NCBI GenBank assembly: GCA_002409455.1
Contig: DHNI01000094.1
Span: 324-6,344, forward strand
Source: Firmicutes bacterium UBA5420
GTDB taxonomy: Bacteria > Bacillota > Limnochordia > Darwinibacteriales > Darwinibacteriaceae
Length of the DNA stretch: 6,021 nucleotides
Direction of reading: 5' to 3'
Of the stretch, positions 1-5,110 are shown one piece after another; within the stretch, counting starts at the first letter, position 1; every line of letters starts with the position of its first letter. Made by a program: the position numbers and the translations under genes. The notes under the pieces are model-generated. The model saw nothing but the letters and a program-made list of their open reading frames with translations, did not search any database and was not told where the DNA came from.

Positions 1-2
1 AA

Positions 3-497
3 AGCAAACAAGAATTGTACAATTACCTCGTTGAGTATGTACTGAATTATGTAGAAAAAGAGTATGTAGTTCATCTTGACCACGATGAACCAGACTTGAT
101 TGCCCGCTACAGCCGGGCTGCGCAAGTAAAAATGGAGTGCTATATTAAAGACAGAGAAATATTGGAGTTTTTGGGAGCACTTTACCTAAAGGAAGATAAA
201 GTTGCCATCGAAGAGATCTGGCAGGGGCGCCTCGATGAAATATATCGCGCTCTTACGGGAAGAATGCTGGATCATGTAGACACATCCCTCTTTCGCGATG
301 ATCTCAGCCCGGAGTATATTCTAAAGATCACGACTTGGGTCATGGAAGGTTACCAAAATGAACTCATCGCGCAAGTGAGGGATAAAGATCTTTCTGCCTT
401 AGATATGAAGCCTTATTGGAAAGAATTTTATGCATTTTTAGAAGTCTTGCGGAGAGTATTATATCGACAAGAGGAGGTCGAACATGGCAATTCTTAA
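3..497 (+). CDS. TetR/AcrR-family transcriptional regulator, C-terminal part (5' end off window)
   Basis: The frame is open from the left edge of the window. The first visible residues, SKQELYNYLVEYV, resemble the end of the TetR helix-turn-helix region, where a 'YF-x-x-K-x-x-L' segment leads into helix 4. About 164 residues are visible against a usual 190-210, so roughly the first 30-45 residues, including most of the DNA-binding domain, are missing because of the window edge rather than a mutation. The visible part is helical, charged and without membrane segments, as expected for the ligand-binding and dimerisation domain. An internal TTG at 15 could be read as a start, but it would leave a protein with no DNA-binding domain, so I do not accept it. 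The stop overlaps the following ATPase gene by 14 nt. Regulators of this family in this position usually repress their own exporter operon and release DNA when they bind a substrate or toxic compound. That role is inferred from context; the ligand is unknown. Confidence 0.82.
   Translation, partial: SKQELYNYLVEYVLNYVEKEYVVHLDHDEPDLIARYSRAAQVKMECYIKDREILEFLGALYLKEDKVAIEEIWQGRLDEIYRALTGRMLDHVDTSLFRDDLSPEYILKITTWVMEGYQNELIAQVRDKDLSALDMKPYWKEFYAFLEVLRRVLYRQEEVEHGNS
472..478 (+). promoter_or_regulatory. Ribosome binding site of the ABC ATPase gene
   Basis: AGGAGGT lies 5 nt before the ATG at 484, inside the end of the TetR reading frame. It is a near-perfect Shine-Dalgarno sequence and fixes the ATPase start within the 14-nt overlap. 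Ribosomes finishing the TetR gene would pass straight over it. Confidence 0.85.
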
Positions 498-1377
498 AGT
501 AAATCAGGTGACAAAGAAGTTTGGCAATTTCACCGCTTTAGACGGCATTAACATGGAAGTACAGCAGGGTGAGGTCTATGGATTCATTGGACCCAATGGC
601 GCCGGGAAGACCACCACCATTCGTGTTTTACTTGGAATTCTACAAGCTACATCAGGGACAGCCCAGATTTTTGGCAGAGATGTCTGGAATGATGCAGTAG
701 ACATCCACAAACAGATTGCCTACGTTCCAGGAGAGGTAAACTTGTGGTCCAATCTTACCGGGGGCGAAGTGATCGACTTGTTTGTCAAACTCCGAGGCAC
801 GAATGCCAAGAATCGCCGCGAAGAGTTAATTCAGCGTTTTGATCTTGATCCCACAAAAAAATGTGGTACATATTCTAAGGGTAATCGTCAAAAGGTGGCC
901 TTGATTGCAGCCTTTGCTTCTAATGCCGATTTATACATCCTAGACGAACCAACATCCGGCCTTGATCCCTTGATGGAGCAGGTATTTCAAGAATGTGTTG
1001 GCGAGGTCAAAAAGGCCGGTAAAAGCGTTCTGCTCTCCAGCCACATCCTTTCCGAAGTGGAGAAGCTCTGTGATAAAGTAAGCATTATACGCCAGGGGCA
1101 GATCATTGAAAGCGGTACCCTTCAAGAGCTACGCCACCTCACCCGCACCCGGGTTAAGGTAGAAACGACTGAACCCATCGCAAATCTCGACCAAGTTGAG
1201 GGCATTCATGATCTCAAAGCCCTTGACCGTGGAGTCGTATTTCATGTGGATACGGACAAAATTGGGGCCGCGATCAAGCACGTTAGTGACTTTGGAATCC
1301 TGGCCTTAGAAAGTACTCCCCCCACCTTGGAGGATCTGTTTATGCACCATTACCAGGACGAAAGAGGTGAAAGGTAA
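484..1377 (+). CDS. ABC transporter ATP-binding protein (ABC-2 type exporter, drug-export class)
   Basis: This 297-residue cytoplasmic ATPase would power the membrane protein encoded next to it. Visible motifs in order are: Walker A GPNGAGKTT (about residues 36-44); a Q-loop region YVPGEVNLWSNLTGGE (80-95); an ABC signature written YSKGNRQK (130-137) in place of LSGGQ; Walker B LYILDEP with catalytic Glu155; D-loop SGLD (158-161); and the switch His187 in SSH. Residues after about 215 form the C-terminal extension common in ABC-2 exporter ATPases. The Q-loop glutamine is not at its usual place (Pro82-Gly83-Glu84). To my knowledge this and the KGNRQ signature recur in this exporter subfamily, so the protein need not be defective. 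The start at 484 has a strong ribosome binding site. The stop codon shares one base with the permease start (TAATG), which indicates translational coupling. The transported substrate cannot be told from the sequence; drugs, antibiotics or lipids are possible. Confidence 0.93.
   Translation: MAILKVNQVTKKFGNFTALDGINMEVQQGEVYGFIGPNGAGKTTTIRVLLGILQATSGTAQIFGRDVWNDAVDIHKQIAYVPGEVNLWSNLTGGEVIDLFVKLRGTNAKNRREELIQRFDLDPTKKCGTYSKGNRQKVALIAAFASNADLYILDEPTSGLDPLMEQVFQECVGEVKKAGKSVLLSSHILSEVEKLCDKVSIIRQGQIIESGTLQELRHLTRTRVKVETTEPIANLDQVEGIHDLKALDRGVVFHVDTDKIGAAIKHVSDFGILALESTPPTLEDLFMHHYQDERGER
1363..1370 (+). promoter_or_regulatory. Ribosome binding site of the permease gene
   Basis: AGAGGTGA ends 6 nt before the ATG at 1377, within the last codons of the ATPase gene. 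Together with the TAATG stop/start overlap it supports coupled translation of the two exporter subunits and selects 1377 as the start. Confidence 0.75.
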
Positions 1378-2990
1378 TGGGCCTCAAAGGCGCGCATTTT
1401 ACAAACTTCCGCACCTTGGCAAAATTCATCTGGCGGCGCGATCGGGTGCGCATTCCTATTTGGTTAATCTCGCTGATAGGCATCACCATTTCCGTAGCCA
1501 TTGTCTTCCCGGGCCTCTATCCTCCAGGGCCAGAACGAGATATTCTAGCTGAAACGATGAAAAACCCCGCCATGACCTCCATGCTCGGACCTGGATATGG
1601 GCTGCATGACTATCATATCGGAGCGGCTATGGCCCATCAAATGTTGCTCTTTACAGCGGTGGCCGTAGCCATTATGAACATTCTTTTGGCCATCCGCCAT
1701 ACAAGGAGCGACGAAGAAGCGGGCCGCATTGAGATGATTCGCTCCCTTCCTGTGGGCAAGCTCGCCAATTCCGGTTCCACTTTCTTGGTGTTAGTCTTTG
1801 TTAACCTGTTCTTGGCCTTACTTATGGGCATAGGTTTAGGCCTACTTGGCCTAGAGGGTATGGACATGGCAGGATCCCTACTCTATGGCGCAGCCCTGGG
1901 GGTAACCGGGATTTTCTTTGCTGCCGCAACCATTTTCATCGCCCAGCTTACTGAGACCTCACGAAGCGCCCTGGGGTTTGCTTTCACATTCATGGGGCTA
2001 AGTTATCTTCTTCGGGCAGTGGGCGATCTAGGCAGTGAAGTGTTGTCTCTCGTGTCACCTTTGGGCCTCATTCTAAGAACGGAAGCTTATGTAAACAACT
2101 ACTGGTGGCCAATTTTCATCATGGCAGCTGCCTCAATTGCCTTGATCTTGCTGGCTTTTCGTCTGAACACAATCCGCGATCTTGAGGCCGGTTTTATTGC
2201 CGCAAGACCAGGGCCCAGCAGAGCATCCCGCTTTCTGCAAAGTCCCTTGGGATTAGCACTCCGTCTGCAGAGAACTACCATCATTGGCTGGACACTTGCC
2301 ACGCTAGTTCTTGGTGCATCCTATGGTTCGATCTTCGGAGACGTCGACGCCTTCTTTCAAACAAGTGACATCTTCGAGCTACTGCTACCAGGCACCGAAG
2401 GGTTTTCCCTCACAGACCAATTTACCGCGACCTTACTTGCGGTGATGGCTATGATTGGCATGATCCCAGTCTTGCTGACTATGCTTAAGCTTAGATCGGA
2501 AGAGCAGGCAAATCGCACCGAACATATACTGGCACGAGCCGTCTCTCGCAGGCGGTTCTTCGGGAGCTATCTGCTGATCGCGGCCCTCGTGACAATTGTA
2601 GTGCAAGTTATGTCTGCCTTAGGGCTGTGGTCTGCGGCAAGTGCTGTCATGAGCGATCCATTTAGCCTAAGCCTAACACTCAAAGGAGGGCTGGCCTATG
2701 TGCCCGCCATGTGGATTATGCTTGGTGTCACAGCTCTATTGATCGGATTTGTACCGAAGTTTGCCAACCTAATCTGGGCCTACCTTGGCTACACCTTCTT
2801 CGTCATTTATTTCGGAGGTCTATTTCAGCTGCCAGCGTGGCTCGGCAAACTAACGCCTTTTGGTTATGTTCCCGATGTACCATTGGAAAAAATGGGGGTT
2901 CCTCTGACGATGACTTTAATCCTGGTGGCGTTAGCCTCAACACTCCTGGGGCTGAAAGGCTATGAAAAGCGAGATATTGTGGATGTTTAA
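1377..2990 (+). CDS. ABC-2 type permease, 'polyketide antibiotic exporter' class, 12 membrane segments
   Basis: This 537-residue integral membrane protein is the expected partner of the preceding ATPase. Hydrophobic stretches fit twelve membrane segments, at roughly residues 26-48, 87-106, 134-158, 167-191, 198-216, 244-263, 300-320, 348-370, 395-420, 439-459, 462-484 and 509-526. It is built as two halves. In each half, a loop after the second segment carries a related charged motif: RSDEEAGRIEMIRSLPVGK (110-128) and RSEEQANRTEHILARAVSR (373-391). These probably face the cytoplasm and touch the ATPase. A single chain of this size with duplicated halves matches the family annotated as putative exporter of polyketide antibiotics (TnrB3-like), so an ATPase dimer with one permease is the likely complex. 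The gene ends the operon and is followed 44 nt later by a strong terminator. The substrate is unknown; the antibiotic label comes from distant relatives and should not be taken literally. Confidence 0.9.
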   Translation: MGLKGAHFTNFRTLAKFIWRRDRVRIPIWLISLIGITISVAIVFPGLYPPGPERDILAETMKNPAMTSMLGPGYGLHDYHIGAAMAHQMLLFTAVAVAIMNILLAIRHTRSDEEAGRIEMIRSLPVGKLANSGSTFLVLVFVNLFLALLMGIGLGLLGLEGMDMAGSLLYGAALGVTGIFFAAATIFIAQLTETSRSALGFAFTFMGLSYLLRAVGDLGSEVLSLVSPLGLILRTEAYVNNYWWPIFIMAAASIALILLAFRLNTIRDLEAGFIAARPGPSRASRFLQSPLGLALRLQRTTIIGWTLATLVLGASYGSIFGDVDAFFQTSDIFELLLPGTEGFSLTDQFTATLLAVMAMIGMIPVLLTMLKLRSEEQANRTEHILARAVSRRRFFGSYLLIAALVTIVVQVMSALGLWSAASAVMSDPFSLSLTLKGGLAYVPAMWIMLGVTALLIGFVPKFANLIWAYLGYTFFVIYFGGLFQLPAWLGKLTPFGYVPDVPLEKMGVPLTMTLILVALASTLLGLKGYEKRDIVDV

Positions 2991-3034
2991 TGAAGGTCAA
3001 TTCTTACTACTGCACTCAACACATGGCTAGGATC

Positions 3035-3065
3035 AAGGAGCTTGGGTTAACGCGAGCTCCTTTTT
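3035..3065 (+). terminator. Rho-independent terminator of the TetR/ABC exporter operon
   Basis: The arms AAGGAGCT (3035-3042) and AGCTCCTT (3055-3062) pair perfectly over 8 bp and can be extended inward by a T-G wobble and a G-C pair. A run of five T (3061-3065) follows on the + strand. It lies 44 nt after the permease stop. The opposite strand lacks a T run after the stem, so this hairpin serves the exporter operon. Confidence 0.88.
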
Positions 3066-3081
3066 CGGTCTCGTCTCAAGT

Positions 3082-3110
3082 AAGGCCTCACCAAAATGGC
3101 GAGGCCTTTT
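3082..3110. terminator. Second hairpin between convergent operons, possibly bidirectional
   Basis: AAGGCCTC (3082-3089) pairs with GAGGCCTT (3101-3108). After one A-C mismatch, two further pairs (CC/GG) close a loop AAAAT. On the + strand the stem runs into TTTT, making a backup terminator for the exporter operon. For kdgAK, whose last stop is at 3119, the hairpin starts only about 10 nt downstream, but the tract after it on the - strand (TTACTT) is a weak U run. It is the only hairpin well placed to end the kdgAK transcript, so I infer use in both directions, with less certainty for the - strand. Confidence 0.65.
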
Positions 3111-3118
3111 GTGTCTGC

Positions 3119-4147
3119 CTATCGTTGCACCCTTCCTGATGCATCTCCCTGAATGAGCAACTTGACCTCCTTGGCTGAAACCATGTTAAAATCACCGTGT
3201 ACAGTATGTTTCAGACACGAAGCCCCTGCGGCAAACTCTACGGCAGTAGCAGAATCCATACCAGTCATAAGAGCATAGATTAGTCCACCACAAAACGAGT
3301 CTCCGCCGCCCACGCGATCGACAATCCGAATGGAATACTTACGCGAAGTGTAAAACTCTTGACCATCATATAGTAAGCCAGACCAGTTGTTATCGGAGGC
3401 AGAAAGGCTTTCTCTAAGAGTAATAGCTACCTTTTCTACACCAAATCGCTTCACCAGCTCCCTGGCCACCTCTTGATAACCTTCCTCGTGAAGCTCACCG
3501 GTTATTACATCGGATTGCCCCGCTTTGATTCCAAACACTTTCTCGGCGTCTTCTTCATTGGCAATGATAACGTCTACGTATTCCATTAGTTCATTCATGA
3601 CACGATTGGCCTTCTCTGGAGTCCATAATTTCTTTCGAAAGTTAAGGTCAACACTTACCTTAGTATTCATTGCTTTGGCCATCTTTAGCGCTTCCAACGT
3701 AACAGCTGCAGCATTGTCACTTAGGGCTGGTGTGATACCCGTAAAATGGAACCATGATGCCCCTTCAAAAATGTGTTTCCAATCGAACTCGCCAAGTCCT
3801 ACTTCTGCTATGGAAGAACCAGCCCGATCGTAGATCACCTTCGAAGGCCGCTGCGAAGCTCCATTCTCGCAATAATATATGCCTAGGCGCTCGCCTCCGC
3901 GCATGACATGGTCAGTGTTCACACCATATGCTCGAAGAGCATTAATAGCGCATTGACCAATTTCATGGTCAGGCACCTTGCTGACAAAATGGGAATGGAG
4001 CCCAAAGTTCGCTAAAGATACAGCTACGTTTGCCTCTCCCCCGCCGTAGATCGCATCAAACGACGAGGTCTGTACAAATCTCAAGTGGCCAGGGGGCGAA
4101 AGCCTGAGCATGATTTCTCCAAACGTTACAACCTTCCTGTTTTCCAT
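3119..4147 (-). CDS. kdgK: 2-keto-3-deoxygluconate kinase (PfkB/ribokinase family)
   Basis: This cytoplasmic enzyme transfers phosphate from ATP to 2-keto-3-deoxygluconate (KDG), giving KDPG, the substrate of the aldolase encoded just upstream. The 342-residue chain carries the family features in order: an N-terminal FGEIMLRLSPPG strand (9-20); the substrate-binding GGGEANVA motif (35-42); the stretch GASQRPSKVIYDRAGSS (96-112); the VDLNFRKKLW segment (166-175); IIANEEDAEKVFGI (194-207); and the C-terminal PfkB signature DRVGGGDSFCGG (277-288) with catalytic base Asp283. I chose the ATG at 4147 because AGGAG lies 7 nt before it and the protein then begins in the family's usual way. An in-frame ATG at 4243 would add 32 unrelated residues and overlap the end of kdgA. 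The gene follows kdgA by 29 nt, indicating one transcript. Another PfkB sugar kinase activity is possible, but the pairing with kdgA makes KDG kinase the best reading. Confidence 0.92.
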   Translation of the reverse strand: MENRKVVTFGEIMLRLSPPGHLRFVQTSSFDAIYGGGEANVAVSLANFGLHSHFVSKVPDHEIGQCAINALRAYGVNTDHVMRGGERLGIYYCENGASQRPSKVIYDRAGSSIAEVGLGEFDWKHIFEGASWFHFTGITPALSDNAAAVTLEALKMAKAMNTKVSVDLNFRKKLWTPEKANRVMNELMEYVDVIIANEEDAEKVFGIKAGQSDVITGELHEEGYQEVARELVKRFGVEKVAITLRESLSASDNNWSGLLYDGQEFYTSRKYSIRIVDRVGGGDSFCGGLIYALMTGMDSATAVEFAAGASCLKHTVHGDFNMVSAKEVKLLIQGDASGRVQR

Positions 4148-4154
4148 ACTGAGT

Positions 4155-4159
4155 CTCCT
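4155..4159 (-). promoter_or_regulatory. Ribosome binding site that decides the kdgK start
   Basis: Read on the - strand, AGGAG lies within GAGAGGAG, with a 7-nt gap to the ATG at 4147. No comparable site precedes the upstream in-frame ATG at 4243, which lies inside kdgA. This supports the shorter, 342-residue kinase. Confidence 0.8.
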
Positions 4160-4176
4160 CTCTAGTATTCTCCCGT

Positions 4177-4824
4177 TTAGCCAACTCTGGCCTCCTGTAC
4201 TACTTTGATGTAATCCATTGCCAGCCTTGTCAAAGCTGCCCAATTCCGTTCGGCAACAATCTTTTTACTTACCAGAGCAGAGCCTACTCCAACAAAGACG
4301 GCCCCAGCCTTAAGAAAGTCGCCTAAGTTGTTGATGTCCACTCCGCCCGTGGGAGTTAGTCTAACTTGAGGAAGCGGGCCCCTCACATCCTTAAAAAATG
4401 AGGGCCCTAGTTTCGTGGCTGGAAATACTTTCACCACATCTGCACCAGCTTCCCATGCGCTAAGTATCTCCGTTGGAGTAAAGGCCCCTGGAATCACGAT
4501 CTTACCGTAGCGTTTGGCAATAGCAATAACATCTTTGTTTAAGATGGGTGAGACAATGAAATCAGCTCCTGCCAACATAGCCACTCTGGCTGTTTCGGGA
4601 TCCAAGACTGAACCCGCTCCGATAATGGCCTTGCCCTGCAACACCTGCGCAGCCTTGGAAATTGCCTCCGTAGCACCTGGAGAAGTCATGGTGATCTCTA
4701 CACCAACAACCCCACCCGCAACTAAAGCTTCGCAAATCGATACTAATTCATCGCCATCCTGCGTCCGAATGACTGCTACGATTCCCGTATCAACCAGCTT
4801 CCTAAGTTGTTCTTCTTTCGTCAT
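4177..4824 (-). CDS. kdgA: KDPG aldolase / 4-hydroxy-2-oxoglutarate aldolase
   Basis: This class I (Schiff-base) aldolase cleaves 2-keto-3-deoxy-6-phosphogluconate into pyruvate and glyceraldehyde-3-phosphate, the last step of the KDG branch and of the Entner-Doudoroff route. Many members also cleave 4-hydroxy-2-oxoglutarate. The chain is 215 residues, the normal length for this family. Visible elements are: IVAVIR (15-20) with Arg20; GVEITM (41-46) with the general-base Glu43; GAGSVLD (69-75); SP (92-93) and PGAFTPTE (112-119); VVKVFPA (130-136) with the Schiff-base Lys132; and the phosphate-binding TPTGGV (157-162) and VGVGSAL (178-184). It is a single-domain TIM-barrel, cytoplasmic and trimeric in characterised relatives. 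I chose the ATG at 4824 because GGAGGT precedes it by 7 nt and homologues begin with similar 'MTKEEQL...' sequences. The alternative ATG at 4860 adds 12 residues coded by a hairpin-forming stretch. It is the first gene of the kdgAK operon. Confidence 0.93.
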   Translation of the reverse strand: MTKEEQLRKLVDTGIVAVIRTQDGDELVSICEALVAGGVVGVEITMTSPGATEAISKAAQVLQGKAIIGAGSVLDPETARVAMLAGADFIVSPILNKDVIAIAKRYGKIVIPGAFTPTEILSAWEAGADVVKVFPATKLGPSFFKDVRGPLPQVRLTPTGGVDINNLGDFLKAGAVFVGVGSALVSKKIVAERNWAALTRLAMDYIKVVQEARVG

Positions 4825-4831
4825 TTTCCCT

Positions 4832-4837
4832 ACCTCC
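4832..4837 (-). promoter_or_regulatory. Ribosome binding site that decides the kdgA start
   Basis: GGAGGT on the - strand stands 7 nt before the ATG at 4824. It selects this start over the in-frame ATG at 4860, which lies upstream of it and has no clear site of its own. Confidence 0.82.
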
Positions 4838-4844
4838 GTTATTC

Positions 4845-4860
4845 GTGCCCTCCCGGGCAC
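4845..4860 (-). other. Short hairpin in the kdgA leader, just upstream of the ribosome binding site
   Basis: On the - strand GTGCCC (4860-4855) and GGGCAC (4850-4845) form a perfect, GC-rich 6-bp stem with a 4-nt loop, ending 7 nt before the GGAGGT site. It lacks a U tract, so it is not a terminator. It could stabilise the 5' end of the mRNA or affect ribosome access. It may also be without function. Confidence 0.4.
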
Positions 4861-4890
4861 ATGCTAAAGGATAATTTGGCCTTGATCTTC

Positions 4891-4909
4891 GGTTGCTGTC
4901 TACGCAACC
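4891..4909. promoter_or_regulatory. Candidate operator: palindrome GGTTGC-N7-GCAACC
   Basis: A perfect inverted repeat with 6-bp arms and a 7-nt centre forms a 19-bp dyad, a size typical of dimeric repressor sites. It lies 67 nt upstream of the kdgA start, where a repressor could block kdgAK transcription. One arm contains GTTGCT, repeated exactly 20 bp further right (4912-4917), about two helical turns away. The likely binder is the divergently encoded IclR protein, but no consensus was matched. The repeat could instead form an RNA hairpin in the kdgA leader. Confidence 0.4.
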
Positions 4910-4934
4910 CCGTTGCTATTCCTTCGATCTATCT

Positions 4935-4963
4935 ATTCCAAATCAAAACGCAAACTCCTGCAA
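4935..4963 (-). promoter_or_regulatory. Weak candidate promoter of kdgAK
   Basis: On the - strand TTGCAG (4963-4958) and TGGAAT (4940-4935) are separated by 17 nt. They match the housekeeping -35 and -10 hexamers at three and four positions. Transcription would begin near 4928, leaving a leader of about 100 nt that includes the palindrome at 4891-4909. A rival is TAGACA (4902-4897, five of six matches) with a poor -10, CAAATT, 18 nt downstream; that version would place its -35 inside the palindrome. A promoter must exist in this spacer, but which hexamers are used is uncertain. Confidence 0.3.
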
Positions 4964-4984
4964 TGTCTCACACTGAATTTGCGT
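4948..4984. repeat. Inverted repeat ACGCAAA...TTTGCGT, possible operator pair
   Basis: ACGCAAACTC (4948-4957) and GAATTTGCGT (4975-4984) are inverted copies matching at nine of ten positions and separated by 17 nt, about 27 nt centre to centre. The arms flank the candidate kdgAK -35 box at 4958-4963. The spacing suits two separate protein contacts better than one short dyad. The core TTGCGT also appears on the - strand at 4907-4902, inside the other palindrome. Confidence 0.4.
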
Positions 4985-5032
4985 GGGGCAAGCTGAATGA
5001 GAGCGCTCGCCTAGAGGAGCGAACACAAATAC

Positions 5033-5060
5033 TTGCGAATTCAATGACGTACTATATAAT
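5033..5060 (+). promoter_or_regulatory. Promoter of the IclR-family regulator gene
   Basis: A perfect -10 box TATAAT (5055-5060) is preceded, with a 16-nt spacer, by TTGCGA (5033-5038), which matches the -35 consensus at four of six positions. Transcription would begin near 5067, giving a leader of about 45 nt before the ATG at 5111. The -35 contains one of the TTGCG repeats found in this spacer and touches GAATTC (5037-5042), which would fit autoregulation by a repressor bound there. That last point is inference. Confidence 0.68.
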
Positions 5061-5096
5061 GAGTAGTGTAGATTTTCCCAAATGGCACTATGCAAG

Positions 5097-5104
5097 AAAG
5101 GAAG
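5097..5104 (+). promoter_or_regulatory. Ribosome binding site that decides the IclR gene start
   Basis: AAAGGAAG, with core AGGA at 5099-5102, lies 8 nt before the ATG at 5111. The other in-frame ATG, at 5090, has no purine-rich site before it. The later start is therefore preferred and shortens the protein by seven residues. Confidence 0.65.
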
Positions 5105-5110
5105 ATACAG

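Noticed and set aside
15..17. TTG as the true start of the TetR protein
   Set aside because: The frame stays open to the window edge and the residues before it continue the TetR pattern. Starting here would remove the DNA-binding domain.
4148..4243. A 32-residue N-terminal extension of KdgK from the ATG at 4243
   Set aside because: The extension overlaps the end of kdgA, shows no PfkB similarity and has no ribosome binding site, while the ATG at 4147 has AGGAG at good spacing.
4845..4860. Terminator or attenuator in the kdgA leader
   Set aside because: The 6-bp hairpin is followed by purine-rich sequence with no U tract and no visible alternative pairing, so attenuation is not supported.
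4514..4867. A 117-codon + strand open frame antisense to kdgA
   Set aside because: It mirrors the kdgA coding sequence, has low-complexity composition and shows no start signals. The same applies to the 102-codon frame at 3525-3833 antisense to kdgK.
5090..5092. Upstream ATG as the IclR gene start
   Set aside because: There is no Shine-Dalgarno sequence before it, while AAAGGAAG precedes the ATG at 5111. It would change only seven residues.
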